From Noviherbaspirillum aerium (lineage in GTDB: Bacteria > Pseudomonadota > Gammaproteobacteria > Burkholderiales > Burkholderiaceae_D): 64,000 nt of DNA. The stretch covers positions 1 through 64,000 of the forward strand of contig NZ_VFAH01000014.1 in the NCBI RefSeq assembly GCF_008929045.1. The letters run 5' to 3'. The position numbers and the translations under genes are program-made. Below the pieces are notes generated by a model. It was not told where the DNA came from. It worked only from the letters and a program-made list of their open reading frames with translations, and searched no databases. Every line of letters starts with the position of its first letter. Position 1 is the first letter of the stretch. Below are positions 25,337 to 35,157 of this stretch, piece by piece.

Positions 25337-26932
25337 ATGCTGAGAGCAACAAATGGTGCGTCCACGTCGGTCTGGATGGCAACGTCCACGGTGCCGGAAT
25401 TCCCGATGCTTGCGGGTGATATCGCCGCCGACGTCTGCGTGATTGGCGCCGGCATCGCCGGTCTGACCACTGCCTACCTGCTTTCCCGCGAAGGGCAGCA
25501 GGTTGTCCTGATCGATGCGCTCGGCATCGGCGCGGGCGAAACGGGGCGCACGACGGCGCATTTTTTCCCGCCTGACGAGTGGTATGCCGATGTGGAGAGC
25601 AGCTTTGGAACCGATGGAGCGCGCCTGGTGGGCGAAAGTTTCTCGGAGGCAGTGAGCCTGGTCGAATCCATTGTCCAGCGTGAGCATATCGACTGCTCGT
25701 TTGAACGCCTGGACGGATATCTGTATGCCCTTCCGGAAAACGGTTTCAAGGAATTGGATAAGGAATATGAAGCTGCGCGCCGGGCAGACGTCGAAGTGGA
25801 ATTGCTTGAGCGGGTACCGGGATTGAGCTTCGATACCGGAACATGCGTGAGATACGGCAACCAAGCCCAATTCCATCCGCTGAAATATCTGCATGGTCTG
25901 GCGGAGGCCTTTAGGCGCAACGGCGGAAGAATCTATTGCGGCACGCGCGCACTTGAGGTTGAAGGCGACAGTAAACTGCAGACAGTCACGACCACAGGCG
26001 GAAACATCCAGGCCAAGGCGGTTGTTGTCGCTACCAATACCCCTTTCAACGACCGTGTCGTCATGCACACGAAACAGGCCGGATACCGCACCTATGTCAT
26101 TGGGGTAAGGGTGCCGAGGAATTCCGTGCCGCGCATTCTGCTATGGGACACGGGAGACCCGTATTATTACGTCCGGCTGGAAACGCCCGATGTGGGTGCC
26201 GATTACGACATTCTCATCGTCGGCGGCGCCGACCACAAGGTGGGACAGGATACGCATCCCCAGCATCGGTACGATGAGATTGAACGCTGGACAAGAGCAC
26301 ACTTTCCGATGGCGCAGGAAGTCGAATACCGCTGGTCCGGCGAGGTGATGGAGCCGTCGGATGGACCTGCCTATCTTGGTCGTAATCCGATGGACGACAG
26401 AAATGTCTACATCATTACCGGAGACTCCGGCAACGGCATGACTCATTGCACGATAGGCGCAATGCTGGTGACCGATCTGATCATGGGGCGGGATAATCCA
26501 TGGGAATCACTCTATGCGCCTTCACGCAAGGTCACGCACGGGCTGTCGGACTTTGTCGCGGAACAGGCGAACACGCTTTCAAAATACGGGGATTGGGCCA
26601 GAAAGGGCGAAGTCGAAAGCGTCACCGAAATCCCGGCAGGCGAAGGCGCCATTCTCAGGGAAGGGGCTCGCATGCTGGCCGTCTATCGGGACGAGCACGG
26701 CGAAGTGCATGCGCTCTCCGCAAAATGTACGCATCTGGGATGCGTGGTTCACTGGAATTCTGCGGAACGGTCCTGGGATTGCCCTTGCCATGGATCACGC
26801 TTCGATACCACCGGCGAAGTGATGCACGGGCCGGCAGTCGCGGCGCTGGACGCGACGACATTGACGCATGAAGGCGCAACACTGCCAACGACAGGCCATC
26901 CCGATCATCGGGACCGGAAACCGGCTCACTAG
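25337..26932 (+). CDS. FAD-dependent oxidoreductase (DAO fold) with C-terminal Rieske [2Fe-2S] domain
   Basis: A 531-residue two-domain protein. The FAD-binding motif VIGAGIAGLTTAYLLSREG begins near residue 34, and a DAO-type body follows. A Rieske domain fills the last 110 residues with Cys464-x-His466 and Cys482-x2-His485 (CTHLGC, CPCHG). Members of this architecture are soluble and of unsettled substrate. GGGAG precedes ATG 25337. The stop codon TAG lies within the CTAG flank of repeat copy B. Divergence from the ECF sigma gene with a matching promoter points to a stress role. Confidence 0.9.
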   Translation: MLRATNGASTSVWMATSTVPEFPMLAGDIAADVCVIGAGIAGLTTAYLLSREGQQVVLIDALGIGAGETGRTTAHFFPPDEWYADVESSFGTDGARLVGESFSEAVSLVESIVQREHIDCSFERLDGYLYALPENGFKELDKEYEAARRADVEVELLERVPGLSFDTGTCVRYGNQAQFHPLKYLHGLAEAFRRNGGRIYCGTRALEVEGDSKLQTVTTTGGNIQAKAVVVATNTPFNDRVVMHTKQAGYRTYVIGVRVPRNSVPRILLWDTGDPYYYVRLETPDVGADYDILIVGGADHKVGQDTHPQHRYDEIERWTRAHFPMAQEVEYRWSGEVMEPSDGPAYLGRNPMDDRNVYIITGDSGNGMTHCTIGAMLVTDLIMGRDNPWESLYAPSRKVTHGLSDFVAEQANTLSKYGDWARKGEVESVTEIPAGEGAILREGARMLAVYRDEHGEVHALSAKCTHLGCVVHWNSAERSWDCPCHGSRFDTTGEVMHGPAVAALDATTLTHEGATLPTTGHPDHRDRKPAH

Positions 26933-27056
26933 GCGGTGTTTGATAAGCGTTGCGAGCGGTTCGGATTGGCGCCGAGGAGCGCACGCGTACGCACGGTACG
27001 CCGAGCACCGCAGGCGCCAATCCGGATCGCGCAGCAGCTTATCAAACACAGCCTAG
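26929..27056 (-). repeat. 128-bp MITE-like repeat, copy B (inverted relative to copy A)
   Basis: Same length, CTAG flanks and terminal inverted repeats as copy A at 22752-22879, but in reverse orientation. The left CTAG contains the stop codon of the Rieske oxidoreductase. The two copies differ at only a handful of positions, so they are recent. The pair brackets a 4-kb segment carrying the sigma operon and the oxidoreductase. Confidence 0.8.
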
Positions 27057-27168
27057 GCGGTTTCGCCCTAATTGACGGTGACTTAAAACGCCGGGGTTGA
27101 ACATTCGGCCCGTTACAACTGGGCCGTACCGTACAGGACCGGACAGCGCCGGTGCCAGGATGGCCGAT

Positions 27169-28710
27169 TCAAATCACCAGCTCAATGAGGAACGGTCCAT
27201 CCTGCCGGAAGCTCGCAGCCATGAGGTCCGCGCATTCTTCCATCGTGTGGGCGCGGGCGGCTTCCACTCCCATGCCGTTGGCAAGCCTCACCCAGTCAAG
27301 GTCGGGATTACCGAGATCCAGCATTTGCATTGCAGTGGCGCCTGGCGTTGCTCCTACCGCCTTGTACTCGCCAATCAAGATGTTGTACTTGCGATTGGAA
27401 AGAAGCACCGTCGTGCATGGCAGCTTTTCGCGTGCCTGTGTCCACAGCGACTGCAGCGTGTACATGGCCGAGCCATCGGCCTGGAGGCTCAGTACACGAC
27501 GCTGCCCGCCGGCGGCAATGGCGGCTCCGGTCGCTACCGGCAGACCACCGCCAATGGCACCGCCCGTGACATGCAACCAGTCATTCGGCGCTGCCCCATG
27601 CGTAAGCCGGTAGAAACCGCGGCCAAAAGAAATGCTCTCGTCGGAAACGATCGCATCTTCCGGCAACAGCGCCGCCACGGTCTGCGCGAGCCCCTCCGGC
27701 GTCGGCGCGCCGCTTGCCGGCGTCGGCCGTTCTCCGGACGAGGGAATCTCGGCCGCCTTGACGCCGAGCGCCTCGGCCAGTGCACGAAGCGCGGAAACCG
27801 CGTCCTGTTCCGGGCGCGACAGCACATGCAGCTGTGCGTTCGACGGATATTGAGCGGAAGGTTTGTCCGGATATGCGAAGAAAGCGACCGGCGGCTTGGC
27901 ATTGACGAGCACGATGTGCTCGAACCGTGCCAGCGCTTCGATTGCAAGGTCGGTGTTGTACGGCATGCGTTCCAGCTGTACCCGTCCACGCCCGCGCGCG
28001 ATCGTTGCATTGGTGTAGTCCGCCATCAGCTGTGCGCCGGTCGCCTGCGCAATGCTCCATGCCAATGCTTGTCCCTCCACCCCTGCCGCGCTGCCTGCCA
28101 GGAGAAGCAGCACGTTGCCGCCAGCACGCAGCGCGCGCGCCGCGTGATCCACGGCAGCCGCGTCCACCGGCTGAAGGGAAACCGGCGGCAGTTCCCCGAC
28201 CACGATTCCACCTTCATCCCAGGATGTGTTCGACGGCAGCACGAGTGTCGCTATCTGGCCCGCGCCTGCGCGCGCGGCCTGCACGCAGGCTGCCGCATCG
28301 CGGCCGACGTCTTCCGCGCGCGCCGAGGTGCGGACCCAGGCCGATACAGTGCGTGCAAGCCCTTCGGTGTCGGCCGCCAGGGGAGGGTCGAAGGGGCGAT
28401 GGTATGTCGCATGGTCGCCTACGATGTTGACGATGGCACTGTGGGCACGCCGCGCGTTATGCAGGTTGGCCAGTCCGTTCGCCAAACCAGGACCGCAGTG
28501 CAGCAAGGTGGCCGCCGGTTTTCGCGCGATACGCCAGTAACCGTCGGCCATCCCGGTGACCACATTTTCCTGAAGGCCCAGCACGCAGTGCATGCCCGGT
28601 GTTTGGTCGAGCGCCGCGACAAAGTGCATCTCACTCGTGCCGGGATTGGCAAAACAGGTATCCACTCCATTGGCCAGCAACGTCTCGACCAGGCTTCTTG
28701 CTCCGTTCAT
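27169..28710 (-). CDS. Thiamine-diphosphate enzyme of the acetolactate synthase/benzoylformate decarboxylase family
   Basis: A 513-residue protein with the three ThDP-family domains. The cofactor-activating Glu49 is in GLQENVV; the diphosphate-binding motif reads ADGSAMYT...NRKYN instead of the canonical GDG...NN. Many genomes label such proteins acetolactate synthase large subunit, but no small subunit is nearby and the sequence fits the decarboxylase/unknown branch better. ATG 28710 is the start that fits the family N-terminus (MNGARSLVETLLANGV). Followed by repeat copy B downstream. Confidence 0.82.
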   Translation of the reverse strand: MNGARSLVETLLANGVDTCFANPGTSEMHFVAALDQTPGMHCVLGLQENVVTGMADGYWRIARKPAATLLHCGPGLANGLANLHNARRAHSAIVNIVGDHATYHRPFDPPLAADTEGLARTVSAWVRTSARAEDVGRDAAACVQAARAGAGQIATLVLPSNTSWDEGGIVVGELPPVSLQPVDAAAVDHAARALRAGGNVLLLLAGSAAGVEGQALAWSIAQATGAQLMADYTNATIARGRGRVQLERMPYNTDLAIEALARFEHIVLVNAKPPVAFFAYPDKPSAQYPSNAQLHVLSRPEQDAVSALRALAEALGVKAAEIPSSGERPTPASGAPTPEGLAQTVAALLPEDAIVSDESISFGRGFYRLTHGAAPNDWLHVTGGAIGGGLPVATGAAIAAGGQRRVLSLQADGSAMYTLQSLWTQAREKLPCTTVLLSNRKYNILIGEYKAVGATPGATAMQMLDLGNPDLDWVRLANGMGVEAARAHTMEECADLMAASFRQDGPFLIELVI

Positions 28711-28889
28711 GCATTCTCCATTCGTCAAACTTCTTCTGTCTTCACCCCTGTCGTGGCTACCTTCGACCACTTCGCGATGATGTCCTTGATAAAAGTCAGG
28801 TCTTTTCCACCTCATTCGAGCCGCGATCAGCAACGATGTCCTGGGGTACGTTCGGGGGCCGGCTTTCCAGGGACCGGAAGCCGTTCACA

Positions 28890-29600
28890 TCATGCTCGGC
28901 TGCTGCCCATCGACAACAATACGCGCAGCAGGTCCTGATGCGCGCTGATCATCGCATCATGACCCGTAGCGATCTCCAGCACCTGCCAGCCTGCTTGCTG
29001 CCGGACGCGCTCGCGCATCACGGCGATTGTCGCCAGCGCTGGTGCATGGCAATCAACGAAGGTGCGTGGAAGAGCGGACACACGTTGTTCATCAAAATGT
29101 AGCGGGTCATCGTAAACGCCGCCCGGGTGGGGCGTTTGCCTTCGAGCGACCCACTGTGCATCGTCACCGCTCAGCCCGAACAATGCGGGGTCAGGTGGCG
29201 GGATAGAGCCCGTTGCAAGGATGGCCTGGCGGCGTTGCTCCTGCGTCGGCGCCGAATGCGTACTCGACCAGCATTCGCCGGGCAGCGGCACGACAGCGTC
29301 CAGGTACACGAGACGCGCAATGCGATCCGGCATGCGATCGGCGAGTCCGGTGATGATCATGCCTGCGTAACTATGACCGACGACGATCGCTTGCCGCAAC
29401 TCTTCCGCCTCCATTACCGCCGCCACATCGCTGACGTGGGTATGCAGCGTGATGTCTGACGAGAGCTGATGCGCGCGTTCTCCAGTGCCCGTGAGCGTCA
29501 CTGCAAAGGCGCGATGGCCTGCCGCCCACAAGCCGGGCAAGATTTTCTTCCAGCACCACGAGCCATGCCAGGCGCCATGTACAAGAACGAAGTCAGCCAT
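28890..29600 (-). CDS. Alpha/beta hydrolase (esterase, EstC/salicylate-esterase-like)
   Basis: A 236-residue soluble hydrolase. The oxyanion segment LVHGAWHGSW opens the protein, nucleophile Ser77 sits in GHSYAG, and a C-terminal His is in ATGHDAM. This short type resembles plant methylesterase-like and EstC esterases. GGAGATATGC precedes ATG 29600. It lies 180 bp upstream of the ThDP enzyme on the same strand, perhaps co-transcribed. Confidence 0.88.
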   Translation of the reverse strand: MADFVLVHGAWHGSWCWKKILPGLWAAGHRAFAVTLTGTGERAHQLSSDITLHTHVSDVAAVMEAEELRQAIVVGHSYAGMIITGLADRMPDRIARLVYLDAVVPLPGECWSSTHSAPTQEQRRQAILATGSIPPPDPALFGLSGDDAQWVARRQTPHPGGVYDDPLHFDEQRVSALPRTFVDCHAPALATIAVMRERVRQQAGWQVLEIATGHDAMISAHQDLLRVLLSMGSSRA

Positions 29601-30046
29601 GCATATCTCCTTTGCGGGTTTCTCAGTATCCCTCTCCTGCATTTCCTACAAGGATAATTGATTCCAGCAGTGATGGTTGAATGCTGAAAAAGCACTCAGC
29701 GGCGGCGTTTTGGCGTTCCTGCCGATACTGACGGACTTCTTCTGGCCGACTGCGTCATATCGGCAATCAAAGTCTTCCATGCAGGATTCACAAGACGGTC
29801 CGGTCGGCCGGTCCACGCGGTTGGCCCCGAGCGCCGGACGTTACCTCGGGCTGCCGGTCGCGGACCGTGGCGAGAGGACGTTTAACGAAGCAGGCATAAG
29901 GCTCGCCATCCCATGAACAAGCACGCACATTCAGCTCATCAAAATGAGACGACGAGGCTTGATGATATGCGTGCTTGACCATGACAACGAGCGGCTCCCG
30001 CGAACATCCTTTCCCGGTAGCCACCACTGCCCGCGTAGTAACATTG
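29601..30046. other. Intergenic region, no gene recognised
   Basis: Lies between the porin 3' end and the hydrolase start. Only short frames without support are present. Confidence 0.5.
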
Positions 30047-31096
30047 TCAGAACATATGCATGATGCCGGCGGAAATGCCGGTCTGACGACTCTGGTTCAG
30101 GCGCGTCGTGCCGCCCGTCGCATATCCGCCATCAAGCTTCTGGATATCGATTTCCGAATACAGCGTGGTGCGGCGCGACAACTCGTACGTCACGCCCGCC
30201 ATGTACAGGTTGCGCTTGGCATCGCCGGCCGCGACGGCGGCGGATGCCGCGGTATTGAAGACCTTGTTGCGATACCAGGCGCCGGTCAGCCCGAGCTGCG
30301 GCGTCAGCTTGTAGGCCAGTCCCGCCCACATCCACTTGGCGGTGCTGTCGCGCGCCGTGCCCTCCTGGGTTTCATCGACATAGCCGAGCGAGGCGGTGGC
30401 CTTGCCGAAGGTATAGGCGCCGCCGACGGCGAAATGATCATAGTCGCGGTAATTCGCTGCCGCGGCCGTGCCGACATTGCGCTCCGCCCGGGTGTAGGAC
30501 GCGCCCAGCTTGACCGGTCCGCTCGCATATGTCGCGCCCACTGCCTGCGTCGCTCCCCGGGAGTTGCTGCCTGCGACCTCGCCCAGCGCGTACTCCGCGC
30601 GCAGCGTCACGTCGCCGAAGCTGCCGGTGTACTGGATATCGTTGCTGTTGCGGGTACCCGCGGTTGATGACAGCGCATAGGTCACGCTCGGATAGCGGTA
30701 GACGAAGGGATCGAAGGCAAGAATGGTCTTGTAGGCAACCGTGTACTGCCGGCCAAGGTCGACTTGTCCCCACCTCCCGGCCAGTCCGACCCGCGCTTCG
30801 CGCTGGAACAATTGACTGTTCGTATTGTTGAGCGCGCCGGTTCCGGTATTGAAGCCGGCTTCCAGCAGGAAGATGGCCTTGAGATCGGCGCCAAGATCTT
30901 CGCTGCCGCGGAAGCCGATGCGGTTGGAACGGAAGGTGCCGTTGGAACCCATGGTCAGCCTGTCGTCGCCGGCGGCATTCACATTGGTCACGTTGCGCAG
31001 GCCGGCATCGACGGAACCGTAGACGGTCACATTCGACTGCGCAAGGGCGAACGTGGACATCGCGCCGAGCGCGATCGCGGTGAGCTGGTGCTTCAT
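30047..31096 (-). CDS. General porin, beta-proteobacterial Omp32-like
   Basis: A 349-residue outer-membrane protein with signal peptide (KHQLTAIALGAMSTFALA-Q) and the hallmark opening QSNVTVYGSVDAGL. RIGFRGSEDLG and the C-terminal GIMHMF with terminal Phe for Bam recognition complete the trimeric 16-strand porin pattern. AGGAG precedes the ATG. The leader carries short G-rich tandem repeats immediately upstream of the ribosome-binding site. Confidence 0.94.
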   Translation of the reverse strand: MKHQLTAIALGAMSTFALAQSNVTVYGSVDAGLRNVTNVNAAGDDRLTMGSNGTFRSNRIGFRGSEDLGADLKAIFLLEAGFNTGTGALNNTNSQLFQREARVGLAGRWGQVDLGRQYTVAYKTILAFDPFVYRYPSVTYALSSTAGTRNSNDIQYTGSFGDVTLRAEYALGEVAGSNSRGATQAVGATYASGPVKLGASYTRAERNVGTAAAANYRDYDHFAVGGAYTFGKATASLGYVDETQEGTARDSTAKWMWAGLAYKLTPQLGLTGAWYRNKVFNTAASAAVAAGDAKRNLYMAGVTYELSRRTTLYSEIDIQKLDGGYATGGTTRLNQSRQTGISAGIMHMF

Positions 31097-31101
31097 ATAT
31101 C

Positions 31102-31142
31102 TCCTGGTGTTGTGGGGTGTTGTGGGGTGTCGTGGTGTTGCC
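31102..31142. repeat. Short tandem repeats in the porin leader
   Basis: The unit TGTGGGGTGT occurs twice head to tail at 31111-31130, flanked by degenerate copies, directly upstream of the porin ribosome-binding site. Length changes here could alter translation. Confidence 0.55.
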
Positions 31143-31167
31143 GTGTTGCGGTATCGAGGACCTGAAA

Positions 31168-32577
31168 TCACCGGCCGTGGCCAGCGGATGCGGCCGCCCT
31201 CGGTGCTACCCGGGTGTTCAGTGCGGGCGGCTTAAACTGCGTATCGAAATGGCATCCGCCGGAGAAAGCGGCAGCTTGCCTTTCGCAGTCGGCCGCGATC
31301 TGCGTCCCGGTCGGCTTGCTGCCTCCGGCGATCCATTGCCGCATGGCGTCGAATACCGCTGCATACTCGGCGTCGGACAGCTTGCTGTGTTCTTTTTCGG
31401 TGGTGAATACCTGCACCAGCCTGCCCTCGTTGCCCTTCGCCGCGACGAGGTCGCGGTAATCGGCTTCATATTCGACCATCGCCGTCGGATCATGAATCGC
31501 GTGCAGGCTGATGGCCGGCACCGTCAGATCGCCGCTCATGTCGGAATCGTGGGCGAGCAGTCTTGCCGCGACCGGATCGGCCTCGAAGCGCTGCACGCCG
31601 CGGTTGAGCGCTGCGTCATCATCGGAGCCGCGGTAGACCACATCGCGGTTGCTAAAGGGATTGCGGCCGCCGAGCACGCGCTGCGTCATGTCGCGGAACA
31701 GGAAGGTGGCCCAGTTCAGATGCGACACCAGGCTTCGCTCCGGGATGCGGATCACGCCGAGTATGTTGGCCAGGTTGCGCTGCTGCGCCGCACTGCGCTG
31801 CTCCGGCTTGAGTCCGGCGCCGGTGCAGTCCCTGACGCGATCGGCGAGTTCCTTGCCGGTCATCTTCGCATCGGCCGGCAGCCCCATCCACAGCGGATAC
31901 TGCGGTTCGTCCGGACGAGGATGGTTGTTGCAATAGTATTGGTACACGGCGCGCAGATCGGCGCGGTGCAGATAGTTGCGCGAGCCGCCGGCGAGCATGC
32001 CGTTGGTATAGATGACGCCGTCATAACTGCGGTTGCCGGCGGCGTCGCGCGCATACAGCTCGATACCCTTGGCGGCGATGTTGCCGCCCCAGGACTGGCC
32101 GTGCAGGATGGTGTAGGCCGGCTTGCCGAAGCGGCTGACGAAGATCCTGCGCAGGTTCTCGGTATCCTCGGCGGCCATGCGCACGCCATAGCCGGGACGC
32201 CGGTAACTGGAGCCGGCCCAGGCATAGCCCTGCCGTACGGTCACGGCGAAGCGTTCCAGGTCTTCCACGCTGATATCGCGAGAGATCGGCGCCAGGCGCG
32301 GGCCGCCATGGGCATGCATGACGAGCATGCGGTTCCAGTTGGCGGGAATGGCAATCCAGTAATGCGCGCCTTGGGTATCGACGCCGGTGTAGCAGCGCGC
32401 GACCGCGTCAAGGCCGGCGGGACAGGATGCCTGCACGTGGCTGCGCTCCGCATGGACGGAGCGCGTCGAGGACGGCAGGGCGGGCCCCGAACCGGATTGC
32501 GATACCTCGGGAATCTGGCTGCAGGCGGCGAGAACGCCGGTAAGGGCTGCCGCGGCGAGCAGGCGCGAAGTTGACAT
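31168..32577 (-). CDS. Alpha/beta-hydrolase lipoprotein
   Basis: A 469-residue protein with a lipoprotein signal (LLAAAALTGVLAAC) and a peptidase/esterase-type fold. MLVMHAHGGPRL and nucleophile motif HGQSWGGN are visible, with an acid/His pair expected in the C-terminal third (HAIHDPTAMVEYE, then EKEHSKL). It is probably anchored to the outer membrane facing the periplasm. GGAGACAGC precedes ATG 32577. Its stop is 71 bp upstream of the porin start, same strand, so co-transcription is possible. Substrate unknown. Confidence 0.85.
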   Translation of the reverse strand: MSTSRLLAAAALTGVLAACSQIPEVSQSGSGPALPSSTRSVHAERSHVQASCPAGLDAVARCYTGVDTQGAHYWIAIPANWNRMLVMHAHGGPRLAPISRDISVEDLERFAVTVRQGYAWAGSSYRRPGYGVRMAAEDTENLRRIFVSRFGKPAYTILHGQSWGGNIAAKGIELYARDAAGNRSYDGVIYTNGMLAGGSRNYLHRADLRAVYQYYCNNHPRPDEPQYPLWMGLPADAKMTGKELADRVRDCTGAGLKPEQRSAAQQRNLANILGVIRIPERSLVSHLNWATFLFRDMTQRVLGGRNPFSNRDVVYRGSDDDAALNRGVQRFEADPVAARLLAHDSDMSGDLTVPAISLHAIHDPTAMVEYEADYRDLVAAKGNEGRLVQVFTTEKEHSKLSDAEYAAVFDAMRQWIAGGSKPTGTQIAADCERQAAAFSGGCHFDTQFKPPALNTRVAPRAAASAGHGR

Positions 32578-32867
32578 GCTGTCTCCTATTTCCATTGTTA
32601 TGCGTCCGGCCTGCATCACAGGCAGCCGGGCCGGCCATGAACGCGATACTAGAAATGAAACTACTGCATGTCAAATATCTCAATATTCTCATTTCAATAC
32701 GTTATACATATGAACAGGCATAGAAGCGCGGCGATGCATGACGTATAGACAAGGCCCGCGCATGACATGAATCGGCCTTCTTTCGCCGGCATGAACTGCT
32801 GTAGAATCGCCTCACCAGACACGCCTGCCGCAGCTCAGCTCAGCTCAGGTTCAGGCCGATAACAATC

Positions 32868-34094
32868 ATGAAGAGACTTCCATTCCCGGGCCCGTTTGCG
32901 CAGATGGCATTTGCCATCGCCGGTGGCATCCTCCTAGGCTATTTCGACCCACGCGCCGCGATGCAGATGAAGCCGCTGGGAGACTGGTTCCTCGCCGCCA
33001 TACGCTTCCTGATCGTGCCTATCGTGTTCTTCACGGTGATGTCGGGTATCGGAGCGCTCGGACAGGTGCGCCAGGTCGGCAGGCTGGGCATACGCGCCCT
33101 TCTCTGCTTCGAACTGATATCGACGCTGGCACTTGCGGCCGGCATGCTGGCCGCGCATCTTTTCCAGCCGGGCGCCGGTTTTCCGTTAAGCGGCGATGCG
33201 CTCAGTGGCGTCACGCCGAATGCCGGTGGCAGTGCGGCGGCCGTGATGCCGAGCCTGCCGGACACCATCGGTCAGGCATTCAGGAAAAGCAGCATCCTGC
33301 AGACCTTGTTGCTCGCCTGCGGCTTTGGCGTGGCGACCGTCTTGCTGGGGGACCGCGCGAAGCCGTTCTCGGCCCGCTGCGACTGGATCGGCGCGCGGCT
33401 GCTGACACTGGTGGGATGGCTGATGCGGCTCGCGCCGCTGGCGGCATTCGGCGCGATTGCCTTTTCGGTAGGCAGGTACGGCGTACATTCGGTGACGCCC
33501 CTGATACGCCTGCTTGCATTGCTTTATGCAACCACGGCACTGTTCGTTCTTCTGCCGCTGGGGCTGCTCGCCCGCCAGGCCGGCTTTCGCATCGGAGCAT
33601 TCATCCGCTATCTGAAGGAAGAGCTGATGCTGGTGTTCGGCACCTCCTCTTCCGTGACCGCCATGCCGGGCTTGCTGAAGAAGCTTGAAATGGCAGGCTG
33701 CCCGCGCATCGTGGTCGGGGTGGCGATCCCGGCCGGCTATTCCTTCAATCTCAACGGCAGCAGTATCTATCTGACCATGGCGGTCGTGTTCCTTGCCCAG
33801 GCGTTCCAGATCCGGCTCGGATTCGGCGAATACCTGACCATTCTTGCCGTGGCGATGGTGACCTCCAAGGGCGCCAGCGGAGTGGCCGGCTCCGCCTTCA
33901 TGGCGCTGGCGGCGACCATTGCCGCGGTTCCGGCTTTGCCGGACAGCAGTTTGCTGCTGATCGTCGGCATCGAGCGTCTGCTGAAATGCCGGCCGCTGGC
34001 CAATGTGATTGGAAACGGCGTCGCCTGCATGACGATTGCGGCCTGGGATGGAAAACTGGATGACGCCGCGCTGGAATCCCAGCGGCTGCGCTGA
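32868..34094 (+). CDS. Dicarboxylate/amino acid:cation symporter (DAACS family)
   Basis: A 408-residue inner-membrane carrier related to DctA and GltP. Key motifs are the serine-rich re-entrant loop FGTSSSVTAMPGLLKKLE, then GYSFNLNGSSIY and VTSKGASGVAGSAFM, which form the substrate and sodium sites. It is somewhat shorter than DctA but has all core motifs. The convergent LysR gene 31 bp downstream is a plausible regulator. Confidence 0.92.
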   Translation: MKRLPFPGPFAQMAFAIAGGILLGYFDPRAAMQMKPLGDWFLAAIRFLIVPIVFFTVMSGIGALGQVRQVGRLGIRALLCFELISTLALAAGMLAAHLFQPGAGFPLSGDALSGVTPNAGGSAAAVMPSLPDTIGQAFRKSSILQTLLLACGFGVATVLLGDRAKPFSARCDWIGARLLTLVGWLMRLAPLAAFGAIAFSVGRYGVHSVTPLIRLLALLYATTALFVLLPLGLLARQAGFRIGAFIRYLKEELMLVFGTSSSVTAMPGLLKKLEMAGCPRIVVGVAIPAGYSFNLNGSSIYLTMAVVFLAQAFQIRLGFGEYLTILAVAMVTSKGASGVAGSAFMALAATIAAVPALPDSSLLLIVGIERLLKCRPLANVIGNGVACMTIAAWDGKLDDAALESQRLR

Positions 34095-34125
34095 CTGCCA
34101 CGCTCGGCCGCGCTCGGCCACCTCA

Positions 34126-35064
34126 TCAACGACGGCTTCTTTTCGCCGCCCCCGAGCCCGATATGCGCGCAGCCTCTTCAACGAACCGCTTCACGGTGGG
34201 CGCATCGCTGTCGTTGCGATAGGCCAGCGTGAGCGGGGCGCTCAATTCGCGCCGCGCGTCCTGGAACCGGCAGTAGACCACGGCGTCGGCATGGAAACCC
34301 TGCATCGATGCCGGCACCGCCGACACGCCCGCGCCGGCGGCGACCAGACTGATGTTGGTGATCATTCTTTCCACCTCCACCGCGATGTTGGGCGTGAATC
34401 CCGCCTTGACGCAGGCATCGATCAGGTTGGAATACATCCCGGGCGCGCCATGCCTGCGCACCAGGATGAACTGTTCGTCCCTAAGCGACTTGAGCGGTAT
34501 GCTGGGCATGCCCCGTCCCGCATGCTTTCTCAGCAACGCATGCCCGAGCGGCAGCACCAGCAGCATTTCCTCCTCCAGCAACTGCAGGAACGCCACGTTG
34601 TCGGGCCGGCTGACCGGCAGGCGCAGGAAGGCCACGTCGATGCTTGCCGCTTGCAGCGCCTCGGTCAGCTCAGCCGCATTGCCTTCCTTGTATTCGATCG
34701 AGACACCGGGCCTGGCGGCACGGTAGCCGCGCACGATCTGCGGGATCAGGCCATGGGCGGCGGCGGAACTGGTGAAGCCGATGGTCAGCCTGCCCTCGAC
34801 GCCGCTGGCGGCCCTTGCCGCGCGCGCCGCGCCCTGCTCGACACTGCCGAGAATCGCCTTGGCTTCCTGCAGGAAAGCCGCTCCGCCAACGGTCAGGTCC
34901 GCGCCCTTGGGATGCCGTCTGAACAAGTCGAAGCCGAGTTCCTGTTCGAGCGCCCGTATCTGCTGGCTCAGGGGCGGCTGCTGCATGCCGAGCCGCTGCG
35001 CGGCGCGCGTGAAGTGTCCTTCTTCCGCCACGACCAGAAAGTAGCGCAGGTGCCTGAGTTCCAT
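34126..35064 (-). CDS. LysR-family transcriptional regulator
   Basis: A 312-residue regulator. The winged HTH (residues 1-60) reads MELRHLRYFLVVAEEGHFTRAAQRLGMQQPPLSQQIRALE, of the CatR/BenM-like subgroup, followed by a periplasmic-binding-type sensor domain. Subgroup members respond to small aromatic or dicarboxylic acids, which fits the convergent DAACS symporter. Confidence 0.92.
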   Translation of the reverse strand: MELRHLRYFLVVAEEGHFTRAAQRLGMQQPPLSQQIRALEQELGFDLFRRHPKGADLTVGGAAFLQEAKAILGSVEQGAARAARAASGVEGRLTIGFTSSAAAHGLIPQIVRGYRAARPGVSIEYKEGNAAELTEALQAASIDVAFLRLPVSRPDNVAFLQLLEEEMLLVLPLGHALLRKHAGRGMPSIPLKSLRDEQFILVRRHGAPGMYSNLIDACVKAGFTPNIAVEVERMITNISLVAAGAGVSAVPASMQGFHADAVVYCRFQDARRELSAPLTLAYRNDSDAPTVKRFVEEAARISGSGAAKRSRR

Positions 35065-35157
35065 GGAGGTATTCCGTATATATGAAAAATGTCTGCCATA
35101 GGCAGTTGCCAGACATTCTACCTATACCGTTTGCGAACGCACGCCTGCCGCCGGAAA

